Assembly (NCBI GenBank): GCA_017744715.1
Contig: JAGIAT010000004.1
Span: forward strand, 574,594 to 638,593
Origin: Niabella sp.
GTDB lineage: Bacteria > Bacteroidota > Bacteroidia > Chitinophagales > Chitinophagaceae
Direction: 5' to 3'
Length of the DNA: 64,000 nucleotides
Of the stretch, positions 1-8,648 are shown in pieces; positions within the stretch are counted from its first letter, which is position 1, and the number at the start of each line of letters is the position of its first letter. Under the pieces are notes generated by a model. It had not been told where the DNA came from and did no database searches. It saw only the letters and a program-made list of their open reading frames with translations. The translations under genes and the position numbers were made by a program.

Positions 1-2075
1 GGCATTACCATTCCGCCTTTATTGGAAAAGTTCAGTTCATAAAAATACTTGCCGGCAAACTGCTGTTTGGCCTCCGCTGAAAGCGCTTCTACACCAGGCC
101 CCTGTTCAACCGTGAATGTTTTTGTTGAATCATAGGGTTCCTGCCCCCGGGCGTACCGCCAGTAAAAATCACGCGCACCGGTATCTTCATCGGTATAAAA
201 GGCAATTTTCCGGTCTTCCCGGTTGCGGATCTTTGAAATATCGTCAAACTCCGGCACCATTGGTGCATCTATTTTCTTCGTACTATTCTTTGCAGGCGGT
301 ATCATTCCGTTCACATCCGCGGTTGCCACTTTTACAGAGTCCAGCGAAATGTCTACCGGGCTGATCCCGTAGAACCAACCTCTCCAGAACCAATCCAGGT
401 CTTCTCCGCTGGCATCTTCCATGGTACGGAAAAGATCCGCCGGTGTGGGATGCTTAAAGGCCCAGCGGCGGGCGTATTCTTTAAAGGCGAAATCAAAAAG
501 GTTCCGCCCCATGATCGTTTCTCTTAAAATATTTAAGCCGGTAGCCGGTTTTGCATACGCATTGGGGCCAAACTGCACAATATTTTCCGAGTTGGTCATA
601 ATGGGCTCCAGCTGGCTCTTGGGTAGTTTCATATAATCTACAATGGCCCAGGCTGGTCCGCGCTTGGAGGGAAACTTATTATCCCACAATTCTTCCGTAA
701 GATATTGCACAAAGGTATTCAGCCCCTCATCCATCCAGGTCCATTGCCGCTCATCGCTGTTTACAATCATCGGGAAGAAATTATGCCCAACCTCATGGAT
801 CACCACGCCCAGCATACCGTTTTTGGTGGCTTCGCTGTAAGTGCCGTCCTTTTCAGTGCGGCCATAGTTAAAACAGATCATGGGGTACTCCATTCCATTG
901 GCGGCTTCCACGCTTTGTGCAACCGGGTAAGGGTACGGGATCGTAAATGCGGAATAGGTTTTAATGGTATGCGCCACCGCCCTGGTTGAAAATTTCCGGT
1001 ACAGTCCATAGGCTTCCTTTCCGTAAAAGCTCATGCACATTATTTTTTTACCGTTGACCAGCTGCGGCATGCCGTCCCAGATATATTTCCGGGAAGAGGT
1101 CCAGGCAAAGTCGCGCACATTATCGGCTTTGAAATGCCAGGTTTTTGTTTTGGTGCTCTTATTTTTTTCTGCTGCCGTTGCTTCCTCCAGGGTAACGATC
1201 TCCACCGGTTCTTTGGCATTGGTTGCTTTCTGATACCGTGCCAGTTGTGCCGGGGTCAATACCTGGGCATAGTTCTGACATTCACCGGTGCTTCCAACAA
1301 TATGGTCCGCCGGCACCGTCATCTGCACATCAAAATTACCGAAGGTGAGCGCAAACTCTCCCCGGCCGGTAAACTGGTGGTTCTGCCATCCCTGGAAATC
1401 GCTGTACACGCATACCCGGGGATACCATTGTGTAATGGTATAAAGACTGTTCCCGTCTTCTGGAAAGTACTCATATCCGCCCCGGCCTCCCAGTGTAACG
1501 CGGTCGGGGATCTTATAGGACCAGTCGATCTTAAACCGGAAACGCTGACCGGGCTTCAAAGGTGTAAGCAAATCTACCCGCATCATCGTCTTGTTAATGG
1601 TATACGGAAGTGCTTTACCACTCATATCGGTAATGGACCGGATCTTGTGGCCAAAGCCATTATCCGGCCCGTTTTGATCTTCCATTTTTGCCAGGGTGCG
1701 GTCCGTCATCATTGCGGGCATCACATTCTGATCCTGGTAATTGGCATTGTCTTTATTGCTGTGCTCGTTCTCGTCCAGCTGCAGCCATATATAGGTAAGC
1801 ACATCCGGAGCATTATTAAAATAATCCAGGGTTTCGCTGCCGGTAAGTTTTTGGCCGTTCTCATCCAGGGTACACCGGATCAGATAATCGCAGCGTTGCT
1901 GCCAGTATTTGGGGCCCGGCGCTCCGCTGGCCGTCCGGTATTCGTTGGGGGTGGGAAGAATCGTTCCCAGCTGCTCAAATTTATTTCCATGATTGCTGGT
2001 AGGGTTGTTTTGAATATCCTGGGCATAACCCGTAATGATCAGCAAACAAGCTACCACAAGTAAAAATTGTTTCAT
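1..2075 (-). CDS. M1 family zinc aminopeptidase, 3' part cut off by the window edge
   Basis: Secreted or periplasmic zinc metallopeptidase that removes N-terminal residues from peptides. The protein opens with a clear signal peptide (MKQFLLVVACLLIITGYAQ). The M1 signature HEVGH lies at residues 427-431, and the third zinc ligand, Glu450 in MDEGLN, sits exactly at the HExxH-x18-E spacing. A GMEYP motif, the M1 substrate-binding motif in variant form, precedes it. At least 691 residues are present and the stop lies beyond base 1, so the C-terminus is unknown. The start codon lies 9 bp after the stop of the HupE-like gene, so the two are probably co-transcribed. Family assignment is firm; substrate is unknown. 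Confidence 0.93.
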   Translation of the reverse strand, partial: MKQFLLVVACLLIITGYAQDIQNNPTSNHGNKFEQLGTILPTPNEYRTASGAPGPKYWQQRCDYLIRCTLDENGQKLTGSETLDYFNNAPDVLTYIWLQLDENEHSNKDNANYQDQNVMPAMMTDRTLAKMEDQNGPDNGFGHKIRSITDMSGKALPYTINKTMMRVDLLTPLKPGQRFRFKIDWSYKIPDRVTLGGRGGYEYFPEDGNSLYTITQWYPRVCVYSDFQGWQNHQFTGRGEFALTFGNFDVQMTVPADHIVGSTGECQNYAQVLTPAQLARYQKATNAKEPVEIVTLEEATAAEKNKSTKTKTWHFKADNVRDFAWTSSRKYIWDGMPQLVNGKKIMCMSFYGKEAYGLYRKFSTRAVAHTIKTYSAFTIPYPYPVAQSVEAANGMEYPMICFNYGRTEKDGTYSEATKNGMLGVVIHEVGHNFFPMIVNSDERQWTWMDEGLNTFVQYLTEELWDNKFPSKRGPAWAIVDYMKLPKSQLEPIMTNSENIVQFGPNAYAKPATGLNILRETIMGRNLFDFAFKEYARRWAFKHPTPADLFRTMEDASGEDLDWFWRGWFYGISPVDISLDSVKVATADVNGMIPPAKNSTKKIDAPMVPEFDDISKIRNREDRKIAFYTDEDTGARDFYWRYARGQEPYDSTKTFTVEQGPGVEALSAEAKQQFAGKYFYELNFSNKGGMVM

Positions 2076-2084
2076 CAATGTGCT

Positions 2085-2666
2085 TTATGATAATGAAGGG
2101 ATCCGCTCCAGCGCCATCTTTAATGAAAGCACGAACACTGCGGCAGATACCACGAAAATATAGATTCTTTGGGGAATTTTTATACCGCCCACCACCAGCT
2201 TTGTGATCAGCAGGATCGCCAGTACCACGATGACCTGCCCGGCCTCCAGCCCCAGATTAAAGCCCAGGAGCCCCGTTCCAACCGATTCATCACTGGCCAG
2301 CATCATCCGGATGGTATTGGCAAAGCCCAGCCCGTGGATCAGTCCGAAAAACAGGGCCAGGAAATAATTGGTACGGATCTGCCGGAGCTGATTCCGGCGC
2401 AGCACATTCCACAGGGTGGTGCAAACGATGGTAACCGGGATGAGAAATTCTACCCAGGAAGACGGGATCCGGATGAGGTCAAATACGCTGAGTGCCAGCG
2501 TTAAGGAATGCCCGATGGTAAAGGCCGTTACCAGTATCAGCACCTGCTTCCATTCTTTGAAGGTATAGATTACCGCCAGTGCAAGGATAAACAACTGGTG
2601 ATCCAGCGCATCCAGGCTGATGATATGCCGCCATCCTTCTACAAAATAAAACCCAAAACTATTCAT
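2085..2666 (-). CDS. HupE/UreJ-like integral membrane protein
   Basis: 193-residue membrane protein with about six hydrophobic segments and the His/Asp-containing motifs of the HupE/UreJ_2 family (LDALDHQLF near the N-terminus, TIGHSL, LIHGLGFAN). Family members with known roles concern nickel or other metal handling for hydrogenase and urease; neither enzyme is in the window, so a general metal-transport or accessory role is more likely. It is followed at 9 bp by the zinc aminopeptidase and faces a DUF6702 gene on the other strand, a trio often seen together in Bacteroidota (from memory). A link to metal supply for the peptidase is only an inference. Confidence 0.85.
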   Translation of the reverse strand: MNSFGFYFVEGWRHIISLDALDHQLFILALAVIYTFKEWKQVLILVTAFTIGHSLTLALSVFDLIRIPSSWVEFLIPVTIVCTTLWNVLRRNQLRQIRTNYFLALFFGLIHGLGFANTIRMMLASDESVGTGLLGFNLGLEAGQVIVVLAILLITKLVVGGIKIPQRIYIFVVSAAVFVLSLKMALERIPSLS

Positions 2667-2849
2667 ACGGTTCCTTTTTACCCCGGAAGAGCGCCTGCCA
2701 GGGATTTTACCGGGCGATTTCGGTCATCTTCTCTATGCACTCCAGCCTCCCCGGATTGCTGCGTTCATAAAAAAACGGGCACTCCTTCTATAGTGCCAAC
2801 CATCAAATATAATTTACCATCTTCATATAATATACCGTTATTTGTATCA

Positions 2850-3374
2850 ATGGCGTGTAACCACTATAAAAGGAGCCTGCCTGTATGGCTGTTGGTATGT
2901 TTTTTACTAACCGGGTTTGTCCGCCCGGTATGGCATCCGTTTCATGTAAGTGCCTCCGAAATGGAATATAACGGCAAGACGCAGCGGCTGGAGATCAGCA
3001 CAAAAATTTTTACGGATGACCTGGAAGCCGTGCTTACGCGCATTTACAAAACCCCGGTAGACTTCAGTAACAAATCGCGGAAGCAGGTATTGGATACGCT
3101 GGTTACCAAATATATCACCACCCATTTAAGCATCCGGAGCAACGGACAACTGCAGCGCTTAAAACTTTTTGGCTGGGAAGTGGACCATGAGGCCGTTTAT
3201 ATTTATACCACCGCCGATGCGGCCGCCCTAAATCCCCGAAACATTACGGTAGAGAATACGATCCTCTATGAACTGTTCCAGGACCAAATGAATATTGTAC
3301 ATTTTATTGTAAATGGCACCCGTAAAAGCAGCAAACTGGCCTACCCCGAACGGAAGTTGCAGTTTAGTTTTTAA
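2850..3374 (+). CDS. DUF6702 family secreted protein
   Basis: 174-residue exported protein. The ATG at 2850 is chosen because it is followed by a basic N-terminus and a hydrophobic signal-like segment (VWLLVCFLLTGFV). A mature domain of mixed alpha/beta character begins with HPFHVSASEMEYN, the Bacteroidota-typical start of DUF6702 proteins, and contains an LEISTKIFTDDLE strand. It is divergent from the HupE-like and M1 peptidase genes, with about 180 bp between them that must hold both promoters. Molecular function is not known; the neighbourhood suggests an envelope role together with the HupE-like protein. Confidence 0.75.
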   Translation: MACNHYKRSLPVWLLVCFLLTGFVRPVWHPFHVSASEMEYNGKTQRLEISTKIFTDDLEAVLTRIYKTPVDFSNKSRKQVLDTLVTKYITTHLSIRSNGQLQRLKLFGWEVDHEAVYIYTTADAAALNPRNITVENTILYELFQDQMNIVHFIVNGTRKSSKLAYPERKLQFSF

Positions 3375-3381
3375 GGGAGAG

Positions 3382-3512
3382 ATTTTAGAATTCAGAATTG
3401 AGAATTGAGCTGTCAAGCTCCTTTAGCCATCAGCTGAACGCTGAAGACTGAACACTGAAGACTGAAGACTGATTGCTGATTGCTGATTACTCAAAGCTGA
3501 CTGCTGATGGCT
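3382..3512. repeat. degenerate intergenic short repeats (gaattgag and ctgaagactga types)
   Basis: The gap between DUF6702 and lnt is built of two kinds of imperfect short tandem units: gaattcagaattgagaattgag at the left end and runs of ctgaagactga / ctgattgctgat from about 3430 to 3512. This is the reverse-complement family of the tcagtcttcagt units found at 27.9, 32.5 and 63.4-63.9 kb. There is no coding capacity and no recognisable promoter consensus in the repeats themselves. Confidence 0.8.
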
Positions 3513-3554
3513 ATTTGCCAAAAGCGTGGTACATTTGGGTTCTAAGTACGGTAC

Positions 3555-5150
3555 ATGAATGTAACACGCAATTCCGGTTTGTGGATGGCCCTCCTGGGCG
3601 GTATTTTGTTGTGGGCGGGCTGGCCTTCGTCTCCCCTCACATTACTGCTCTTCGTAGCCTGGGTTCCGCTGCTGTACCTGGCCGACACAACCGGTTCCTG
3701 GAAAAAGTTCTTCGGATTGTCGTATATAACCCTGCTGTTGTGGAATGTGTTGACCACCTGGTGGGTGGCAAAAGCCAGTGTTCCCGGGGGCATTGGCGCC
3801 TTCCTGGCCAACAGCCTGATCATGTGCCTTCCCTGGCTGGCTTACTTTTTTACCCGAACTTATTTGAACCGTTTTGTTTCGGGCCTGGCCCTCATTGCTT
3901 ACTGGATGACCTTTGAGTGGATCCACCTTAACTGGGACCTTAGCTGGCCCTGGCTCACGCTGGGTAATGCATTTGCCCTGCATCCCAACTGGGTGCAATG
4001 GTATGAATACACCGGGGCAGCCGGCGGCAGTCTCTGGATCCTGCTCAGCAATGTGCTTGTATACCACGTATTGCTCCGTTACCGCGAAGAGGGCCGGAGC
4101 ACGGGCTATTTTAAAATAGCAGCGGCCTGGGTACTTACATTGGGCATTCCGGTTGTGCTTTCCGTATTTGTAAAGCAGCAATTAACACTGCTCCATAACA
4201 AATACAATGTGGTAGTAGTGCAGCCTAATTATGACCCCTGGGATACCAAGTTTGCCGCCGGCAAAGAGGAAATGCAGCTGCACGAATTAATCAGCCTGTC
4301 GCAAAAGCAGATCGATGCTCAAACCGCGCTGGTTGTATGGCCGGAAACAGCTGTTCCTTATACGGTTCTGGAAGATCAGCTCCGGGAAAATCTTTTTCTG
4401 AACCCCCTGTGGGGCTTTTTGCAGCGCAACCCGCAGGTAAACCTGCTGACCGGACTGGAAGGCCGCCGCTTGTTTCCTACACGGGTGAGCCGGTTTGCAC
4501 AAAAGCTGCCGGATGGTGGTTTTGTAGAAGGTTATAACAGCGCCGCCCTTTTCGACAGCGCATCGGCGCAGATCTATCATAAGTCAAAACTTGTACCGGG
4601 CCCGGAGGTATTGCCGGCGTTTTTAAGTTTCATGGGGCCGGTATTTGAAAAATTCGGAGGCACCATGGGGGGCTATGCCCGCGATACTGCGGAACGGGTA
4701 CTGCATACCACCAATCATACATTTAACATTACCCCTGCCGTTTGTTATGAAAGTATTTACGGCGGTTATCTTTCCCGGTTTAACCGGAAAGATGCCGATC
4801 TTATCTGCATCATTACCAATGACGGGTGGTGGGGTGATACGCAGGGATATCGTCAGCATATGCAGTACGCGCGTCTCCGGGCGATTGAAAGCCGGAAATG
4901 GGTAGTCCGCAGTGCCAACACCGGGATCAGCTGTTTTATTGATCCCTATGGTAATATTGCGCAGCAACTGCCCTGGAACAAACAGGGCACTCTCAAACAG
5001 ACGCTTGCGGCGTTTGTTTCGGAAACCTTTTACACCCGTTACGGCGACTGGCTTTTTTGCACTGCCGCTGTATCCGCTCTGGCATTTTTACTGGCCCTTC
5101 TTTATAAAGCAATCCTTCACAAAAAACGTCCACTCAAAAAATCTTCCTGA
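3555..5150 (+). CDS. lnt: Apolipoprotein N-acyltransferase
   Basis: Inner-membrane enzyme that transfers an acyl chain from phospholipid to the N-terminal cysteine of apolipoproteins, the last step of lipoprotein maturation. The 531-residue protein has about six N-terminal membrane segments (to about residue 210), then a nitrilase-type carbon-nitrogen hydrolase domain and one C-terminal membrane segment. The catalytic triad is visible as Glu264 (VVWPETAVPY), Lys345 (YHKSKLVPGPE) and Cys397 (TPAVCYESIYG). Length fits the family. The stop overlaps the start of the next gene (TGATG), so translation is coupled to the alpha/beta hydrolase. Confidence 0.97.
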   Translation: MNVTRNSGLWMALLGGILLWAGWPSSPLTLLLFVAWVPLLYLADTTGSWKKFFGLSYITLLLWNVLTTWWVAKASVPGGIGAFLANSLIMCLPWLAYFFTRTYLNRFVSGLALIAYWMTFEWIHLNWDLSWPWLTLGNAFALHPNWVQWYEYTGAAGGSLWILLSNVLVYHVLLRYREEGRSTGYFKIAAAWVLTLGIPVVLSVFVKQQLTLLHNKYNVVVVQPNYDPWDTKFAAGKEEMQLHELISLSQKQIDAQTALVVWPETAVPYTVLEDQLRENLFLNPLWGFLQRNPQVNLLTGLEGRRLFPTRVSRFAQKLPDGGFVEGYNSAALFDSASAQIYHKSKLVPGPEVLPAFLSFMGPVFEKFGGTMGGYARDTAERVLHTTNHTFNITPAVCYESIYGGYLSRFNRKDADLICIITNDGWWGDTQGYRQHMQYARLRAIESRKWVVRSANTGISCFIDPYGNIAQQLPWNKQGTLKQTLAAFVSETFYTRYGDWLFCTAAVSALAFLLALLYKAILHKKRPLKKSS

Positions 5151-5947
5151 TGGGTACAAAAACAATCAATATCAATAACAGCATTATCCACTATACCGTT
5201 GAAGGTGTGGGACGCCCGGTGGTGCTGTTGCATGGCTTTGGCGAAGACAGCACCGTATGGGAAAACCAAGTGGAGTACCTGCGGCACAATTACCAGGTGA
5301 TTGTACCGGATATCCCCGGGAGCGGCCAGTCGGAACTGATCAGCGACGTCAGCATGGAAAGCATTGCTGAGGTGATCACACGCATTTTGGAGGCGGAAGA
5401 GCTGGAATCTGTCGTATTGATCGGCCACAGTATGGGCGGATATGCTGCCCTTGCATTTGCAGAACAATACCCGCATTTACTGGATGGCTTCGGATTGTTT
5501 CATTCCACCGCAGCGGCCGATACAGAGGAGAAAAAAGAAACCCGGCGCAAGGGCATTGCCTTTATAGAAAAGCACGGGGCCAATGAGTTCCTGAAAACCA
5601 CGATCCCCAACCTGTTTTCGGCGCATACAAAAGAAACCAACCCGGAACTGATCGGGCGCTTCACAGACCGTCTTCCTGTTTTTTCAAAGCCGGCCTTAAA
5701 AAGTTACTATGAAGCCATGATCAAACGCCCGGAACGGATCGACCTTTTTTCAAAAACCGATCTGCCGGTATTGTTTATTATCGGGGAGCAGGACGCGGTG
5801 ATTTCTTTTGAAGACGTCTTAAAGCAGGCCTCAATGCCCCGGGTCTCCTATATTCATGTGTTGCACCAGTCTGGCCACATGGGTATGCTGGAGGAACCGG
5901 CAAAAGCAAATGCCGCCATTGAAGAATTTTTGATGGAGCTGAAATAG
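5150..5947 (+). CDS. Alpha/beta hydrolase
   Basis: 265-residue alpha/beta hydrolase fold protein without signal peptide. It shows the oxyanion-hole HGFGED, the nucleophile elbow GHSMGG with Ser94, a candidate acid Asp in IIGEQDAV and the catalytic His in HQSGHMGMLEEP. The start codon overlaps the lnt stop (TGATG). The substrate cannot be told from sequence; coupling to lnt is positional evidence only. Relatives include proline iminopeptidase-like, lactonase and ester hydrolase proteins. Confidence 0.88.
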   Translation: MGTKTININNSIIHYTVEGVGRPVVLLHGFGEDSTVWENQVEYLRHNYQVIVPDIPGSGQSELISDVSMESIAEVITRILEAEELESVVLIGHSMGGYAALAFAEQYPHLLDGFGLFHSTAAADTEEKKETRRKGIAFIEKHGANEFLKTTIPNLFSAHTKETNPELIGRFTDRLPVFSKPALKSYYEAMIKRPERIDLFSKTDLPVLFIIGEQDAVISFEDVLKQASMPRVSYIHVLHQSGHMGMLEEPAKANAAIEEFLMELK

Positions 5948-5992
5948 GGAATGGCGATCGTGAATCAGATGTCATTTCCTTAAAGCCACAGA

Positions 5993-6010
5993 TCACGCCC
6001 CGGGGCGTGA
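5993..6010. other. 18-bp perfect palindrome
   Basis: TCACGCCCCGGGGCGTGA is a perfect inverted repeat with no spacer, 85 bp before the SDR gene. It could be an operator for a dimeric regulator, or a fragment of a 'cacagat...' intergenic repeat, since the flanks resemble those units. No regulator gene in the window is obviously tied to it. Confidence 0.4.
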
Positions 6011-6094
6011 CAGGTTGCGCAGATTTGACACCCGCTTTAATGTACCCGAAATATTGCAGACACCGTACCGCATGCAACGGACAAACAAAAGAAG

Positions 6095-6853
6095 ATGAAT
6101 AAAACTGTTTTTATAACAGGCGCTACCGCCGGATTTGGCGAGGCCTGTGCCAAGAAATTTGCAGCGAATAATTATAATGTAATCATTACCGGAAGAAGAC
6201 AGGACCGGCTGGAGCAACTGGCGGAAGTATTGACGCAGACCTATTCCGTTGCCGTATTACCGCTGGCATTTGACGTGCGTAACCGGGAACAGGTATCAGC
6301 AGCGGTAAACAGCCTGCCCGAAGCATGGAAACAGATCGATGTGTTGATAAACAACGCCGGACTTGCCGCAGGCAAAGACGACTTCGACCAGGCGAGCCTG
6401 GATGATTGGGATACCATGGTAGATACCAATATTAAGGGATTTGCCTATGTGGCCCAGGCCGTTTCCCGGCTGATGGTCCCTCGCAAAAGAGGGCATATCA
6501 TTAACCTGGGTTCCGTGGCCGCCAAGCAGGTATATGCGCAGGGCAATATGTACTGTGCCACCAAACACGCGGTAGATGCGCTTTCACAGGGCATGCGGAT
6601 CGACCTGTTGCCCTATCATATTAAGGTAACCGCTATTCATCCCGGTGCGGCCAATACAGAGTTCTCAACCGTTCGCTTTAAAGGCGACCGTATTGCTGCA
6701 GACAAAGTGTATGAAGGGCTGATTCCACTGATCGCTGAAGATATTGCCGAAACCATTTTTTATTGTGCCACCCTGCCGGAGCATGTTTGTATCAACGACC
6801 TGGTGATTACCTGCACCCAGCAGGCAGATTGTTTTTATTACGACCGGGAGTAG
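6095..6853 (+). CDS. SDR family NAD(P)-dependent oxidoreductase (YdfG-like)
   Basis: 252-residue classical short-chain dehydrogenase. The nucleotide-binding motif TGATAGFG is at residues 8-15, NNAG at 86-89, and the catalytic Ser140, Tyr153 and Lys157 are in the YxxxK context YCATKHAV. The GRRQDR after beta-strand 2 carries the Arg pair typical of NADP(H) preference. The closest family by pattern is the YdfG type (3-hydroxy acid / serine dehydrogenase-like). It stands alone on its strand with 147 bp upstream and repeats downstream. Confidence 0.9.
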   Translation: MNKTVFITGATAGFGEACAKKFAANNYNVIITGRRQDRLEQLAEVLTQTYSVAVLPLAFDVRNREQVSAAVNSLPEAWKQIDVLINNAGLAAGKDDFDQASLDDWDTMVDTNIKGFAYVAQAVSRLMVPRKRGHIINLGSVAAKQVYAQGNMYCATKHAVDALSQGMRIDLLPYHIKVTAIHPGAANTEFSTVRFKGDRIAADKVYEGLIPLIAEDIAETIFYCATLPEHVCINDLVITCTQQADCFYYDRE

Positions 6854-6861
6854 GACTTGAG

Positions 6862-6936
6862 ATTTGAGCAATCAGCCTTTAGCTTTCAGCATCGTTTAGA
6901 CACCTGAGACCTGAAACTTGAAATCTGAAACTTAAA
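6862..6936. repeat. degenerate intergenic repeats (acctgaaacttgaaa type)
   Basis: Imperfect units such as agcctttagctttcagc and acctgagacctgaaacttgaaatctgaaactt fill the gap between the SDR and gpsA. They run directly into the gpsA promoter element at 6941, so the -33 region (cTTG at 6917-6920) lies inside repeat sequence. Confidence 0.7.
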
Positions 6937-6948
6937 ATGGTACCTTTG
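6917..6948 (+). promoter_or_regulatory. Bacteroidota-type promoter of gpsA
   Basis: A perfect TAnnTTTG -7 element (TACCTTTG, 6941-6948) is preceded at 20 bp by cTTG (6917-6920), close to the TTTG -33 element of the Bacteroidota housekeeping sigma factor. The predicted start of transcription is near 6955, giving a short leader before the TTG start at 6969. Confidence 0.6.
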
Positions 6949-6968
6949 CATCATAAATATTCATACTA

Positions 6969-8009
6969 TTGGCAATCAAATTTGGTGTAGCAGGAAGCGG
7001 CAGCTGGGCCACAGCACTGGTGAAAATATTAACCGACAACGGTCATAAGGTTAATTGGTGTTTGCGAAGTGAAACCGCTATCGGCTTTATCAAACAACGG
7101 CATCACAATCCCAAGCACCTTACAGCGGCCGTACTCAATACCAAACTGTTGTATTTGACAACCGATCTGAAGGCGGTTCTGGATCGCTCGGAGGTACTGA
7201 TCCTTGCGATGCCTTCTGCCTATGTAGCCGAAAGCCTGCAGGAGCTATCGCCCGCTGCCTTTAAAAACAAAAAGATCCTTTCTGCTATTAAAGGCATTCT
7301 TCCAGGTGATAATATTTTACTAAACGAATACCTGGAACGTCATTTTGATATTTCTTTAAAAAATTATTTCGCGGTGCTGGGGCCCTGCCATGCAGAAGAA
7401 GTAGCAGCAGAAAAACTTTCCTATCTTACCTTTTCGGGTGTTGACGAACCCATGGCTGCAAAAATTGCGGAGCATTTTCAGTCATCATTTATCAATACCG
7501 TTGTAAACACCGATATACTGGGGGTGCAATACGCAGCCGTACTAAAGAATATTTATGCCTTAGGGGCCGGAATTGCACACGGACTGGACTACGGCGATAA
7601 TTTCCAGAGCGTATATATCGCCAACAGTGCGGATGAAATGGCGGGCTTCCTGAGAACGTTCGGCGCGGAACACATCGTGGTAGGCGAGCATACCGACCTC
7701 GATGAACCCGGAAAAAAATACGCGAACTACTCTGCCTCTGTGTACCTGGGAGACCTGCTGGTAACCTGCTATTCGTTGCATAGCCGCAACCGTACCTTTG
7801 GCAATATGATCGGCAAAGGCTATAGCGTGCAGGCGGCGCAACTGGAACTGCGTATGGTAGCAGAAGGCTACAACGCGGCTAAATGCATTTACAACACCAA
7901 CAAATCGCTGAAGGCGGAAATGCCCATTGCCGAAACGATCTACAACATTCTCTGGGAGGGATTATCCCCGGCAAAAGGGTTCGAAAAAATCGAAGGCTTC
8001 CTTATCTAA
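6969..8009 (+). CDS. gpsA: NAD(P)H-dependent glycerol-3-phosphate dehydrogenase
   Basis: Cytoplasmic enzyme reducing dihydroxyacetone phosphate to sn-glycerol-3-phosphate for phospholipid synthesis. The 346-residue protein begins with the Rossmann motif GVAGSGSWATAL, has the VLGPCHAEEV signature in the middle and the catalytic-lysine segment AAVLKNIYALGAGI. The start is a TTG codon at 6969; no ATG fits between the promoter and the first conserved residue, so TTG is accepted. The family usually has GxGxxGxA; here the motif is GSGSWA, as in many GpsA proteins. Confidence 0.95.
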   Translation: MAIKFGVAGSGSWATALVKILTDNGHKVNWCLRSETAIGFIKQRHHNPKHLTAAVLNTKLLYLTTDLKAVLDRSEVLILAMPSAYVAESLQELSPAAFKNKKILSAIKGILPGDNILLNEYLERHFDISLKNYFAVLGPCHAEEVAAEKLSYLTFSGVDEPMAAKIAEHFQSSFINTVVNTDILGVQYAAVLKNIYALGAGIAHGLDYGDNFQSVYIANSADEMAGFLRTFGAEHIVVGEHTDLDEPGKKYANYSASVYLGDLLVTCYSLHSRNRTFGNMIGKGYSVQAAQLELRMVAEGYNAAKCIYNTNKSLKAEMPIAETIYNILWEGLSPAKGFEKIEGFLI

Positions 8010-8196
8010 CCGGCCTGCCACCAAAGTACTGCATTGCACATCAAGGTGCTAACCATCAGCCCGCTTCCGGTGCCTGTTTGGACCGGCCCGTAATCAATCG
8101 CAATATGCAGCCGGTAATAGCGACCAGGGGTCTTGGTTAAACGCGCTATTTTCATTATATTAGCCATAACTCTATCTTATTATTTAATGTTTGCTT

Positions 8197-8478
8197 ATGT
8201 CTATAACAGTATTTCCAAACGGTTTTGACTCCTGGCAGAAAACGCATTTTGAAGTGGTGGAAGCGCTTTGTTACCTGCGGGATATAGAAGAGCCTCAGCT
8301 ACAGAAAAGCTTCAGTGAAATGCTCAACCGGAGCGCCACCGAATCGATGTACCAGCTTGCACGGGAACTAACGGACAAATTTGAAGAAACCACGAAGGGA
8401 CAGCTCCGGGACCGGACGCTTTTTGAAGAAATCGAAGAATTTGTAGCGCGGGAAGTAAAGGAACGGGCAGGTCAGTAA
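8197..8478 (+). CDS. small hypothetical protein
   Basis: 93-residue soluble, acidic, probably helical protein (MSITVFPNGFDSWQKTHFEVV...). An in-frame TTG two codons upstream is possible, but the ATG at 8197 is preferred. No motif was recognised; the spacing of hydrophobics suggests a small all-helical fold. It lies between gpsA and the end of ftsZ, convergent with the dcw cluster. Codon use looks ordinary and the reading frame is clean, so it is probably a real gene of unknown function. Confidence 0.6.
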   Translation: MSITVFPNGFDSWQKTHFEVVEALCYLRDIEEPQLQKSFSEMLNRSATESMYQLARELTDKFEETTKGQLRDRTLFEEIEEFVAREVKERAGQ

Positions 8479-8550
8479 CATGCAACCAGTTTCATAAGGA
8501 ATGGGGCAATGATACGGCCGGCTTTTAAAATTTACTACTTCCATTTTCTC

Positions 8551-8583
8551 AAATAATAAGCCCCGGCAGATAACTACCGGGGC
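8551..8583 (-). terminator. Rho-independent terminator of the dcw cluster
   Basis: A 7-bp GC stem (GCCCCGG / CCGGGGC, 8560-8566 with 8577-8583) and a 10-base loop are followed on the minus strand by TTATTATTT. It lies 66 bp past the ftsZ stop, so it probably ends the long division/wall transcript. It may also act on the small gene read from the other side. Confidence 0.65.
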
Positions 8584-8648
8584 CACAACTATAAACTATA
8601 CACCCAAACTCCTCCTGCCGGTTGACAGGATTTGAATTTTCACAGGCA

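Noticed and set aside
1134..2063. 309-codon open frame on the plus strand opposite the M1 peptidase
   Set aside because: It is antisense to a well-supported peptidase, is rich in Cys/His/Gln in the manner of shadow frames and shows no family motif.
8610..8645. tRNA-like 3' half on the minus strand just after ftsZ (TTCAAATCC followed by a short stem)
   Set aside because: No matching 5' half, acceptor stem or anticodon arm can be formed; the sequence partly belongs to the ftsZ 3' end.
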